Source: Enterovibrio sp. JCM 19048 (lineage in GTDB: Bacteria > Pseudomonadota > Gammaproteobacteria > Enterobacterales > Vibrionaceae). From it: DNA of 35,855 nt. The stretch spans positions 1 through 35,855 of the forward strand of contig BAXE01000036.1 of NCBI GenBank assembly GCA_001310415.1, in the 5' to 3' direction. Shown here one piece after another: positions 1 through 7,894 of this stretch (position 1 is its first letter; each line of letters opens with the position of its first letter). The position numbers and the translations under genes were made by a program. The notes below the pieces were generated by a model that was not told where the DNA came from, made no database searches, and worked only from the letters and a program-made list of their open reading frames with translations.

Positions 1-25
1 ACCCAGTACCCAGTACCCAGTACCC
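1..25. repeat. Tandem 7-bp repeat at the left edge
   Basis: Three perfect head-to-tail copies of ACCCAGT followed by a partial fourth (ACCC) open the window. The array ends five bases before the DUF3301 stop codon on the minus strand, so it lies just downstream of that gene. It may continue beyond the edge, so the copy number is unknown. A short tandem repeat at the very end is also what one expects where an assembly contig breaks. Confidence 0.8.
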
Positions 26-29
26 GCGT

Positions 30-337
30 TTAATCCCCTAAAACCGGATACGCAGGCATATACATCTCCTGGATCCGCATTCCTTTCATCACGCATAGCC
101 CTGGTAGCAATCAAGACCGTTCACTGAAAATTCAAAGTAATAGCGGGTCTGGATATTCAAAGGTCCTTTTGGCCAACCGAAAGAATGGCTTCCCCGCGCA
201 ATAGAAATAAGCTGCACATCAACCTGTTGGCAGCGGCGCTGGATAAAGCCTCTGGCCAACTCACTCTGGCGACGTTGCTGCCAGAACAGACTGGCGGCAA
301 CGGCTATCAATAGAATCCACAGCAGATCGCTAATCAT
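30..337 (-). CDS. DUF3301 small membrane-anchored protein (one frameshift)
   Basis: A protein of about 102 residues once one frame break is repaired. It begins MISDLLWILLIAVAASLFWQ, an N-terminal hydrophobic segment of about 18 residues that predicts a single membrane anchor, followed by a basic QQRRQ patch and a soluble domain with the family-typical ARGSHSF stretch. The function of DUF3301 is unknown. As read, the frame stops at 89 after DCYQGYA; adding one C to the CCC run at 99-101 (plus strand) restores a C-terminal tail of about 25 residues ending in PVLGD and the stop at 30-32. The start (337) lies 2 bases downstream of the DUF3549 stop, so the two are almost certainly co-transcribed. 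Confidence 0.75.
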
Positions 338-339
338 GC

Positions 340-1377
340 TCAGGCCTTTACGCTTTGTTGCAGTTGCTTGACTGCCTCGAGCAGTGTCGGTGAAGCAGCG
401 CCGTGTAACAGTGCCAACACCTGTGGACGCAGGGCTGGGATCATCACCAAATCCGCAACCATTTGTTGGAAAAAAGCTTGATCGTTTTGTTCTGCCACGG
501 CGATGAGGAACGTATCCAGCAAATCGCTTTGGCTGAGCGCCTGCCAGCAACGTCCGGCAATGGCAATCAACATTTCCCGGTGGCGAAGGGAAGGCTGTGC
601 CAGAACAGTTTCAATGATCCGTTGTAACCTTGAAGACTCGGCACCTGCCAAAGCCCTGACATGAGCGGTAAGCAAAAACAGATCGGCTTCATTGCTAGCA
701 AGCTGTGCCTGAATAGCTTCTTCGAGTCGCTCTGCCAGTGATGCGGGAACCGCGCAGTGCTCAAGACAACCCAATAACGCATATTTAGGGGTTTCCGGCA
801 TATTGGCAACCGCCTTGCGCAGGCGGGTAAGGTTATTGTGCTTGTCCATACGAGCGCAGAGGTCTGCAATACCCTGCAGGCCAACGCCCTGCCATTGCTC
901 CCAGCCCAGCTCACCAGAGGTGTAGTGCTGCGCATGGTCATAATACTGGCTGGCAGGCTGGTTCAGGCGTGAGGTCAAAAAGGCATGGAAAATCGCCTTT
1001 TTGTCATCCTGCGGGTTGAAGGTATAGGGGTTGTTTGCCAGTTTCTCCTGCTCTTCCTCGGTCGGGGTTTTGTCCAGTGTTGCGCCCATAGCTTGTGCTA
1101 CGTACTGGATAAAATCCCCCAGTGCGGCTTGGTTTAGTAACCCCCGCTCATCAAGTGGCATTTTGAGGAACCAAATCCACGGCGCTTGACCTGCCTGCCA
1201 AAAGGCGATGCCCAACTGAGCATGCTGCTGGATAGGGTAAGGGTAGGGCGCACGGTTTTCTTCAATGGCAACAAAATCCTTTTGGCTGATTTCTGTCACG
1301 CGGCGGCTGAGATCAAACACCAGATAATCACAGTTGGCTTGATCGAGAATGGCATGAAGAGAGAGCGAATTTTCCAT
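340..1377 (-). CDS. DUF3549 family protein
   Basis: A 345-residue soluble protein matching the DUF3549 family in length and character; its function is unknown. It starts MENSLSLHAILDQANCDYLV. The reading frame is open upstream to 1509, but the added residues are low-complexity and not family-like, so I chose the ATG at 1375-1377. The C-terminal half is rich in leucine and alanine and looks helical. No catalytic motif or signal peptide is visible. It precedes DUF3301 by 2 bases and is divergent from yqcC-truC. This pairing is familiar from Vibrio and relatives, but I know of no experimental role. Confidence 0.75.
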   Translation of the reverse strand: MENSLSLHAILDQANCDYLVFDLSRRVTEISQKDFVAIEENRAPYPYPIQQHAQLGIAFWQAGQAPWIWFLKMPLDERGLLNQAALGDFIQYVAQAMGATLDKTPTEEEQEKLANNPYTFNPQDDKKAIFHAFLTSRLNQPASQYYDHAQHYTSGELGWEQWQGVGLQGIADLCARMDKHNNLTRLRKAVANMPETPKYALLGCLEHCAVPASLAERLEEAIQAQLASNEADLFLLTAHVRALAGAESSRLQRIIETVLAQPSLRHREMLIAIAGRCWQALSQSDLLDTFLIAVAEQNDQAFFQQMVADLVMIPALRPQVLALLHGAASPTLLEAVKQLQQSVKA

Positions 1378-1426
1378 AAAACTTCTATTGCTGTTGCCAC
1401 TGCTGGCGGTAAATAAGAAAGGCATC

Positions 1427-1435
1427 AGTATATCA
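1427..1435 (-). promoter_or_regulatory. Candidate extended -10 promoter for DUF3549-DUF3301
   Basis: Read on the minus strand this is TGATATACT, a TGn extended -10 element followed by TATACT. It lies about 50 bases before the DUF3549 start. No good -35 box is visible, which is tolerated with an extended -10. Assigned by motif only. Confidence 0.35.
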
Positions 1436-1538
1436 GCCGTAATTCTGGATGCGGAGTTTTCACCGCCTCCTGTGTTTTTTGATATGCTTGCGCGAACCTG
1501 AAATTTCAACCCATGCTGCCAAAGAAGAGAGCATTATC

Positions 1539-1865
1539 ATGAACCAACACCAAAAAGTCGGCGTGTTGCTGGTGCAGTTACAGGATGCCCTTGAGCAACA
1601 TGGTTACTGGCAACCGACACCGCCTTCTGAAGACAAGCTGGCCAGCACTGAGCCATTTGCCATTGATACCCTGTCTTGCACCGAGTGGCTGCAATGGATT
1701 TTTCTGCCAAAGATGCAATTTTTGGTCGAACACAACTTTCCGCTTCCGCAGGCTTTTTCCATTTCACCCTACGTGGAAGAGGCGTTGAAAGGTGCTGAAG
1801 GCGGGCAGGCTATTACCCAGGTGTCGGTAGATATCGACGCTTTGTTCAGTCACGCATCACAGTAA
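1539..1865 (+). CDS. yqcC: YqcC family protein
   Basis: A 108-residue protein starting MNQHQKVGVLLVQLQDALEQ. The all-helical N-terminus, the segment CTEWLQWIFLPKMQFLVE and the length match the YqcC family. YqcC genes usually sit directly upstream of truC, as here, but their function is not established. The start is preceded by a GAAGAGAG Shine-Dalgarno-like stretch. The frame is open back to 1449, but those 30 codons are not family-like and overlap the divergent promoter region. The stop is 6 bases before the truC start, consistent with a two-gene operon. Confidence 0.85.
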   Translation: MNQHQKVGVLLVQLQDALEQHGYWQPTPPSEDKLASTEPFAIDTLSCTEWLQWIFLPKMQFLVEHNFPLPQAFSISPYVEEALKGAEGGQAITQVSVDIDALFSHASQ

Positions 1866-1871
1866 GTCATT

Positions 1872-2651
1872 ATGCAATTAGAAAACATGCCATCAGAAGA
1901 AGTGCGGTTGGAAGCACCGGAAAAAGTAGAACTCGAGATACTGTATCGCGATGAATGGTTAGTCGCGGTCAACAAACCGTCCGGCATGCTGGTCCACCGC
2001 TCCTGGCTCGATAAAGCAGAAACGCGCTTTGTGATGCAAACCCTGCGTGATCAGATTGGCCAGCATGTGTTTCCGCTGCACCGCCTGGATCGCCCAACAT
2101 CCGGTGTGTTGCTGTTTGCCCTGTCTTCTGAAATGGCCTCACAGATGATGCCAAAGTTTGCGGGTCGTGATATCCACAAAACCTACCATGCAGTTGTACG
2201 TGGTTGGGTAAAAGAAGGGGCGACGCTCGATTATCCGCTCAAAGAAGAGTTGGATAAGGTCGCTGACAAGTTCGCTACCGCAGAGCCAGAGGCGAAAGAG
2301 GCCATTACTGAATATCAGCCTGTTGCCTATGCGGAACTGCCTATCCCAATGGGGCGCTACCAAAGCTGCCGTTACACGCTGGTGGAAATGAAGCCGCATA
2401 CTGGGCGAAAGCATCAGCTTCGACGTCATATGCACCACTTGAGTCACCACATTGTCGGTGATGTAAACCATGGCGATGGCAGACACAACCGCTTGTTTAG
2501 ACAAGAATTTGACTGTTACCAATTGCTTTTACATGCATCACGTACGGAGTTTTTGCATCCGGTCACTGGAGAGCCATTGGTGATTGAGGCCAAAGTTGAC
2601 CCTGTCTGGCGACGTGTGCTCGACGGCCTTGGCTGGCAGGAGTTGTTGTAA
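1872..2651 (+). CDS. truC: tRNA pseudouridine(65) synthase TruC
   Basis: Converts uridine 65 of certain tRNAs to pseudouridine in the cytoplasm. The 259-residue product has the RluA-type catalytic motif HRLDRPTSGV near residues 70-80, where the aspartate of RLD is the nucleophile. An early YRDEWLVAVNKPSGMLVHR segment and the later PHTGRKHQLRRH segment are typical of the family. Length agrees with E. coli TruC (260). The first 20 or so residues are less conserved. It is the second gene after yqcC and is followed at once by a strong terminator. Confidence 0.92.
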   Translation: MQLENMPSEEVRLEAPEKVELEILYRDEWLVAVNKPSGMLVHRSWLDKAETRFVMQTLRDQIGQHVFPLHRLDRPTSGVLLFALSSEMASQMMPKFAGRDIHKTYHAVVRGWVKEGATLDYPLKEELDKVADKFATAEPEAKEAITEYQPVAYAELPIPMGRYQSCRYTLVEMKPHTGRKHQLRRHMHHLSHHIVGDVNHGDGRHNRLFRQEFDCYQLLLHASRTEFLHPVTGEPLVIEAKVDPVWRRVLDGLGWQELL

Positions 2652-2652
2652 T

Positions 2653-2676
2653 AAAAACCGCCGTCGGCGGTTTTTT
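2653..2676. terminator. Bidirectional terminator between truC and DUF3461
   Basis: A GC-rich hairpin (ACCGCC, loop GT, GGCGGT) flanked by A and T runs on both sides. It sits between the convergent truC (plus) and DUF3461 (minus) and can end transcription in both directions. Confidence 0.9.
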
Positions 2677-2701
2677 AATGCTTGTTACCAGATGGTTGCC
2701 G

Positions 2702-3079
2702 TTAGAGTTTGTCCAGATCCGATTCGATCTCGGCGATCTTGCTGGCCACCACTTTTTCCAGGTGACGGAGGTCGTGAAGGATCTTCTTCTTCACGTCGTG
2801 CTCGTTTTGTTCTGTACGTACAATTTTATCCAGCTCATCCACAACCAAAGACAGGCTGCGGTTGATTTCAGTCACCTGACGGAAGCGGCCGCTACCGCTG
2901 TCTACGACCACATTTTTACGCTGGCGCGGATATTTGAACTTCACGCTTTTTGCGAACAGCTCGCCTTTGGCTTTGTGAAAATAGATCTTCAGCGTGTCTG
3001 AATTGGCTTCCTGGCGAAGTGTGTAACGTTCGATGTTTTCCGGATGTTCTACGCCGATGTTTTTTAGATTTTCATACAT
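2702..3079 (-). CDS. DUF3461 family protein
   Basis: A 125-residue protein beginning MYENLKNIGVEHPENIERYT, characteristic of the DUF3461 family; function unknown. The N-terminal half is a compact basic domain (YFHKAKGELFAKSVKFKYPR) and the C-terminal 50 residues, rich in E, K, L and D in heptad-like spacing, look like a coiled coil. No enzyme motif is evident. It lies downstream of glnD on the same strand, separated by 165 bases that include a hairpin, so it may have its own promoter. The neighbour is nitrogen signalling, but I would not infer a role from that alone. Confidence 0.85.
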   Translation of the reverse strand: MYENLKNIGVEHPENIERYTLRQEANSDTLKIYFHKAKGELFAKSVKFKYPRQRKNVVVDSGSGRFRQVTEINRSLSLVVDELDKIVRTEQNEHDVKKKILHDLRHLEKVVASKIAEIESDLDKL

Positions 3080-3209
3080 AACTGCCGCCTTATTTTTGCA
3101 ATCAGACTACTTTTTCAATCACTTATTGTTCACTTTAGCAGCAGTCCGAAATCCCCCCAATAACCGCACTGATCAAAGTCTGAGACTTGTGGTCAAGATC
3201 GCTTAATGT

Positions 3210-3236
3210 GCTGCCAGACGGAAGGGGTCTGGCAGC
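3210..3236. repeat. Perfect 10-bp inverted repeat after glnD
   Basis: GCTGCCAGAC and GTCTGGCAGC flank a 7-base loop, 8 bases beyond the glnD stop. There is no T run on either strand, so it is not a canonical intrinsic terminator. It could protect the glnD mRNA 3' end or act with Rho. Confidence 0.7.
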
Positions 3237-3244
3237 AAATAGCA

Positions 3245-5861
3245 TCAGTGGGCGTCACTTAAAGTATCAAATAGTGCTTCGCGCAGCGCCTGCTGGGCTT
3301 CATCAGACAGCGCCTGTCGCTCACCGTCGGTCACAATGAAGAAGTCTTCTGCGCGCTCCCCAATGGTGGTGATCTTGGCTGCCTGTAATGATACGCCCTG
3401 ACGGGCAAAAACCGCCCCGACCCTTGCCAGCAACCCCGGTGTATCCAGTGCGACCAGTTCCAACAAGGTGCGACGTCCGGTGCGGGTTGGCAGGAAAGAA
3501 ACCTGGGTTTTTACATTGAATGCCATCAATTTGCGCGAAGCGCGTTTCACCGGAATGGTAATCGCCCCGTCCTGAATCAGGGCGTGTGCGACCCCTTCGC
3601 GGATTTTTTCGTGCCGATCGTGGGGGATCGCTTTGTTGTTGGCATCCAGCACCATAAAGGTATCAAGGGCAAAGCCGTCTTTACTGGTCATGATCTGTGC
3701 GTCATGAACACTGAGGTTTTTCTTGTCCAGCGCCGCTACCACGCGGGCAAACAGACTTGGTTTGTCCTGGCTGTATACGAATATCTCAGTGCCGCCCCGT
3801 GTGGCATTTTTACTTACTAAAACCAAAGGCTCATCGCTTTGATGCGCGAGGATATGCTCGCTGTGCCAGGCAATTTGCTTGTGGGTGTGGCGCAAGAAAT
3901 AGTCGGCTTTGAAGCGTTGCCACAAAAGCTCAATTTCACGCGGCGTATGGCCGTGCTTTCTCAGCAGTGCCGAGGCCAGTTGCTGGTTGTGACGGATACG
4001 CTCTCGGATATCCGGCGGGTTTTCCAGCCCACGGCGCAGTGCTTTTTGCGTCGAGTAGTAAAGCTCTGCCAGCAGGGTGCGTTTCCAACTGTTCCAAAGC
4101 TCAGGTTGGTGGCGTTTATGTCTGCCACTGTTAGGCAAATCAGGTAATCAAGGCGCTCTTCGTCGCGCACGGTCTGGGCGAAATCGGTGATCACTTCCGG
4201 ATCATAGATATCTCGTCGCTGAGCCGTCACTGACATCAGCAGGTGGTTGCCGACAAGCCAGCTCACCAAATTGGCTTCCGGGCGCGAAAAACCGTGGTCG
4301 ATACAGAACTCATACGCTTCAACAGCGCCGATTTCTGAATGGTCGCCGCCGCGTCCTTTGCCGATATCGTGGAAAATCGCGGCCAGCAGCAAAAGCTCTG
4401 GCTTGGCAAGGCGCGGATAAACGTCGCAACAGATGGATGGCGGTCGCGGTTTTCCTCAATGGTATAGCTGTGAATGTGTTTGAGCAGACGCACGGTGTGC
4501 TCATCCACGGTATAGGCGTGGAAAAGGTCAAATTGCATCTGGCCGACAATCTGACTCCACTGAGGCAGGTAGGCGGACATGACGCCGTGTTTGTGCATCA
4601 GTGGGAAAGCTTTGAACAGGGCATTGGGGTGCCTTGTCAGGGTGACAAACTTTTCTTTGGCTTCCGGGATATCACACAAGAATCGGTTGAGACGGCGGCG
4701 CGCAGTGCGAAGCTGGCGCAGGGTTGGTGCTGAGATAGATTCAATCGATTTGTCATTGGCAATATGCAGGAACATGTCCAGGATGGTTTCCGGCCGTGCC
4801 TGGAACAGTGCAGGTTTGCGCGCTTCTATCTGGCGGCCGTGGCGCTGAAAGTCGTCACTGAGGATCTCGATGGTTTTGCTGTCTGGTTCGTTTTCAATCG
4901 CCTGGCGAAAAGCCGGATCAGCATTTTGTTAAGCTCAGAGACTCTGCCGAGGGTGCGGTAGAAGTCTTTCATCATCAGCTCAATGGCGCGGTTTCCTTCC
5001 CCCTGGTAGCCCAGCGATTCAGCGACGGAGGGCTGGTGTGCAAAGGTCAGGCGGTTGTCATAGCGGCGAAGCTCAAGATGCAAGGCGAAACGGATACGCC
5101 ACAGCATGGTCTGACACTCGTCCAGTTCGCGGAACTCTGCATCCGTGAGAAAGCCATATTTGCTCATTTCACGCAGGCTGGTGGCGCCGAAATGGCGACG
5201 GGCAATCCAGCTTAGGGTATGGATATCACGCAGGCCGCCGGGGCTGGATTTGATGTCAGGCTCCAGATTGTAGGCGGTATCATGGTAGCGGGCGTGACGC
5301 TCTTTCTGCTCTTTGACTTTGGCCTTAAAAACTTTTCGCTCGGCCAGAACTGCTCTGAATGAACGCGGCTTTTCAATTCGTTGAAAGTGCGCTCATTGCC
5401 GCAGAGCAGGCGCGCTTCCTGCAAGTTGGTCGCAACGGTCAGGTCATCCAGCCCGACATCAAAACATTCAGCCAGGGTGCGCACGCTGTGCCCCACTTCG
5501 AGCTTTAAATCCCACAGCAGGGTAAAAAATTCACTGATACGTGCCTGATAGTCTGTATCAATCCCACTTTCAGAAAGGATCAGCAGGTCGATATCGGACA
5601 ATGGGTGCAACTCGCGACGACCATACCCGCCGACCGCAATCAACGCCAGGTTGGGGTGGTGGCTAAAGGCGAAGTGATGCCAAAGACGCGTTAGTAGCGC
5701 ATCCATGTAGTCAGAACGCTCATAAACCAAATCGGTCACCAACCTTTATCGAGAAAGATGCTCTTTTGCTGCTCGCTGAACAGGGCGAGTTGTTGCTTTA
5801 AAAAGGCGAGGTTGAGTTGGTCTTCGGTGAGATCGCGCGGGGAGAGCAAAACGTTGTCCAT
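3245..5861 (-). CDS. glnD: Bifunctional uridylyltransferase/uridylyl-removing enzyme GlnD (five frameshifts)
   Basis: The nitrogen sensor that uridylylates PII proteins when glutamine is low and deuridylylates them when it is high. Repaired length is 873 residues, close to E. coli GlnD (890). Domains in order: nucleotidyltransferase with GGYGRRELHPLSDIDLL near residue 80; HD domain with FHDIGKGRGGDH near 500; two ACT domains near 690 and 800 (DTPGLLARVGAVF). The start is MDNVLLSPRDL at 5861. Frame breaks lie at 5739-5740, 5327-5331, 4904-4905, 4405-4406 and 4104-4105; each is repaired by one extra base in a run, and five added bases give exactly 874 codons with the stop. These look like sequencing errors. 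Transcribed downstream of map beyond a terminator, so it may have its own promoter. Confidence 0.93.
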
Positions 5862-5874
5862 TGTCGTCCTTGAT

Positions 5875-5903
5875 AAAAAAGCCGGCTCGTGAGCCGACTT
5901 TTT
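5875..5903 (-). terminator. Terminator between map and glnD
   Basis: A hairpin AGTCGGCTC/GAGCCGGCT with a 2-base loop and one mismatch, flanked by A and T runs. It sits 6 bases after the map stop and just before the glnD start, so it ends or attenuates map transcription before glnD. Confidence 0.8.
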
Positions 5904-5908
5904 AATGA

Positions 5909-6706
5909 TTAAGCGTTGACCAGAATACGTGGCAGTTTTTCGTCACTGCGCAGGGTCAGGATTTCACAGCCATTGTCTGTTACCAGAATGGTGTGTTCCC
6001 ACTGCGCCGATTTTTTGCCATCTTCGGTGTATACCGTCCAGCCATCTTCATCGTCCAGAACCGTGCTGAACTTGCCCGCATTGATCATCGGCTCGATGGT
6101 AAAACACATACCGGCTTTCATCACAGTGCGGTCACTGTTTTTGTAGTGCACCACTTGCGGCTCTTCATGGAACTCTGCGCCAATGCCGTGGCCACAGTAA
6201 TCTTTCACGATGGAGTAGCGACGCGGACGGTTCTTGATGAACTTCTGGATTTCAGTACCGATGTCACCCACGCGGGCACCAGGTTTTACTTTCTTCAGCG
6301 CCTGATACAGGCTTTCCTGCGCAACGTGGCACAGCGCTTTGTCTTCCACTGATACCTCACCTACCAGGAACATCTTGGAGGTGTCGCCGTGGTAGCCGTC
6401 TTTAATCACGGTCACGTCGATGTTGACGATATCACCGTCTTTCAATACTTCTTCCGTGCTTGGGATGCCGTGACATACCACGTGGTTGATGGAAGTACAG
6501 ATTGATTTCGGGAAACCGTGGTAGTTCAGCGGCGCTGGGATCGCCTGCTGGGTTTCTGTGATGTATTTGTGGCAAATCGCATCCAGCTCTTCGGTAGACA
6601 CGCCTGCTTTCACGTGTGGCTCGATCATCTCAAGCACTTCCGCTGCAAGGCGACCGGCCTCACGCATTTTTACAATTTCTTCAGCCGATTTGATAATGGC
6701 GCTCAT
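5909..6706 (-). CDS. map: Type I methionine aminopeptidase
   Basis: Removes the initiator methionine from nascent proteins at the ribosome exit. The 265-residue product has the complete set of metal ligands: D97 (NIDVTV), D108 (HGDTSKMF), H173 (CGHGIG), E205 (FTIEPM) and E237 (WEHT), plus the conserved substrate-contacting H79 and H180. Length and the absence of an N-terminal zinc finger identify the bacterial type Ia enzyme. The frame is intact. It is divergent from rpsB, the usual gammaproteobacterial arrangement. An unusual long hairpin lies 18 bases upstream of its start codon (6725-6756). Confidence 0.97.
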   Translation of the reverse strand: MSAIIKSAEEIVKMREAGRLAAEVLEMIEPHVKAGVSTEELDAICHKYITETQQAIPAPLNYHGFPKSICTSINHVVCHGIPSTEEVLKDGDIVNIDVTVIKDGYHGDTSKMFLVGEVSVEDKALCHVAQESLYQALKKVKPGARVGDIGTEIQKFIKNRPRRYSIVKDYCGHGIGAEFHEEPQVVHYKNSDRTVMKAGMCFTIEPMINAGKFSTVLDDEDGWTVYTEDGKKSAQWEHTILVTDNGCEILTLRSDEKLPRILVNA

Positions 6707-6724
6707 TGCTTTCTCTCAGTTGGC

Positions 6725-6756
6725 TCCCTGAATTTTAGGTCAAAATCGTTCAGGGA
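6725..6756 (-). promoter_or_regulatory. Long imperfect hairpin in the map 5' region
   Basis: TCCCTGAA and TTCAGGGA form an 8-bp outer stem, and inner TTTT/AAAA can extend it with a 3-base bulge and a 5-base loop. On the minus strand it ends 18 bases before the map start, so it would lie in the map leader if transcription begins upstream. I could not place map promoter boxes with confidence. Confidence 0.45.
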
Positions 6757-6862
6757 GGATGGGACTGCATTTAATACATAGTATCAATCGCATCGCGAAG
6801 TGTGAACCTCGGGCTACATGGTGGTCACTTTTTTATGCTGGATTAAAGGATGCTTTTTGTGG

Positions 6863-6868
6863 TATAAA
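6863..6868 (+). promoter_or_regulatory. Probable -10 box of the rpsB promoter
   Basis: TATAAA followed by a GC-rich discriminator (GCGCGCCG), the pattern of growth-rate and ppGpp-sensitive promoters of translation genes. The -35 region near 6840 is weak. This would give an rpsB leader of about 160 bases. Confidence 0.5.
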
Positions 6869-6954
6869 GCGCGCCGAAATACGCCTTAATGGTTAATCCA
6901 AATTTGGGTTCCACTAACGTGGTTTCACTAAACACTTATTTTTAACACACACAC

Positions 6955-7034
6955 ATATCGGCACATGCTCCGGGGTGCCCCTTGCGGGTCGGATGTATGG
7001 GATATGTGGAGGCCTAACCCCGAGAGGAATTAAA
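6955..7034 (+). promoter_or_regulatory. rpsB leader, likely S2 autoregulatory element
   Basis: The stretch before rpsB holds the conserved blocks GGCACATGC, GGGGTGCC and GGAGGCCTAACCCC found in gammaproteobacterial rpsB leaders. In E. coli this region is where ribosomal protein S2 represses rpsB-tsf. Complementary pieces such as GGCAC/GTGCC can form short stems. Identity rests on recognising these blocks by eye, not on a covariance search. Confidence 0.7.
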
Positions 7035-7763
7035 ATGGCTACTGTTTCAATGCGCGACATGCTGAAAGCTGGTGTTCACTTTGGTCACCAGACCCGTTAC
7101 TGGAACCCTAAGATGAAGCCATTCATCTTCGGTGCACGTAACAAGGTTCACATCATCAACCTAGAAAAAACTGTACCAATGTTCAACGACGTACTGGCTG
7201 AGCTGACCAAAGTTGGTGAGCGTAAAGGTAAAGTACTGTTCGTTGGTACTAAGCGTGCCGCTAGCGAATCTGTAAAAGCAGCAGCAGAAAGCTGTGATCA
7301 GTACTACGTGAACAACCGTTGGTTGGGCGGTATGCTGACTAACTGGAAAACTGTTCGCCAGTCAATCAAACGTCTGAAAGATCTGGAAACTCAGTCAACT
7401 GACGGTACTTTCGAGAAGCTGACTAAGAAAGAAGCTCTGATGCGCACCCGTGAAATGGAGAAACTTGAGAAGTCTCTGGGCGGTATCAAAAACATGGGCG
7501 GTCTGCCAGACGCACTGTTCGTAATCGACGCTGATCACGAGCACATTGCTATTAAAGAAGCAAACAACCTGGGTATCCCAGTGTACGCGGTAGTTGATAC
7601 CAACTCTGACCCAGACGGCGTTGATTTCGTTATCCCAGGTAACGACGACGCGATTCGCGCAGTTCAATTGTACCTGAACGCTGCAGCACAAGCTTACAGC
7701 GAAGGCCGTAGCCAGGACATCGTAGCTCAAGCTGAAGACGAGCTGGTTGAAGTCGCTGAATAA
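7035..7763 (+). CDS. rpsB: 30S ribosomal protein S2
   Basis: A core protein of the small ribosomal subunit, needed for late assembly and S1 binding. The 242-residue product starts MATVSMRDMLKAGVHFGHQT and contains the family segments YWNPKMKPFIFGARN, NNRWLGGMLTNWKTV and PDALFVIDADHEHIA. The frame is open upstream to 6975, but that part is the regulatory leader; the ATG at 7035 has GAGAGGAA as Shine-Dalgarno. Codon choice is strongly biased, as expected for a highly expressed gene, which explains the long antisense open frames here. Transcribed with tsf through a partial terminator. Confidence 0.98.
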   Translation: MATVSMRDMLKAGVHFGHQTRYWNPKMKPFIFGARNKVHIINLEKTVPMFNDVLAELTKVGERKGKVLFVGTKRAASESVKAAAESCDQYYVNNRWLGGMLTNWKTVRQSIKRLKDLETQSTDGTFEKLTKKEALMRTREMEKLEKSLGGIKNMGGLPDALFVIDADHEHIAIKEANNLGIPVYAVVDTNSDPDGVDFVIPGNDDAIRAVQLYLNAAAQAYSEGRSQDIVAQAEDELVEVAE

Positions 7764-7834
7764 GACACTTGCTCCTTGTGAGCGTTCTTAGCCATCAGAC
7801 TGTCACAGACAGCGCTGTAAGCTAAGTAGGTTAG

Positions 7835-7865
7835 CAGGGGCCAACTACGGGCCCCTGATTTTTAC
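7835..7865 (+). terminator. Hairpin with T run between rpsB and tsf
   Basis: CAGGGGCC and GGCCCCTG form a strong stem, followed by ATTTTT. It resembles an intrinsic terminator inside the rpsB-tsf operon, where partial termination is known in E. coli and could set the S2:EF-Ts ratio. Confidence 0.75.
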
Positions 7866-7894
7866 CCAAATAGTTTCGAATCGAGGAATGAACA

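Noticed and set aside
1..25. CRISPR repeats at the left edge
   Set aside because: The units are 7 bases with no spacers, and no cas gene is present.
2139..2522. Antisense open frame of 127 codons inside truC
   Set aside because: It lies fully within a convincing truC, has no start signal and no recognisable domain.
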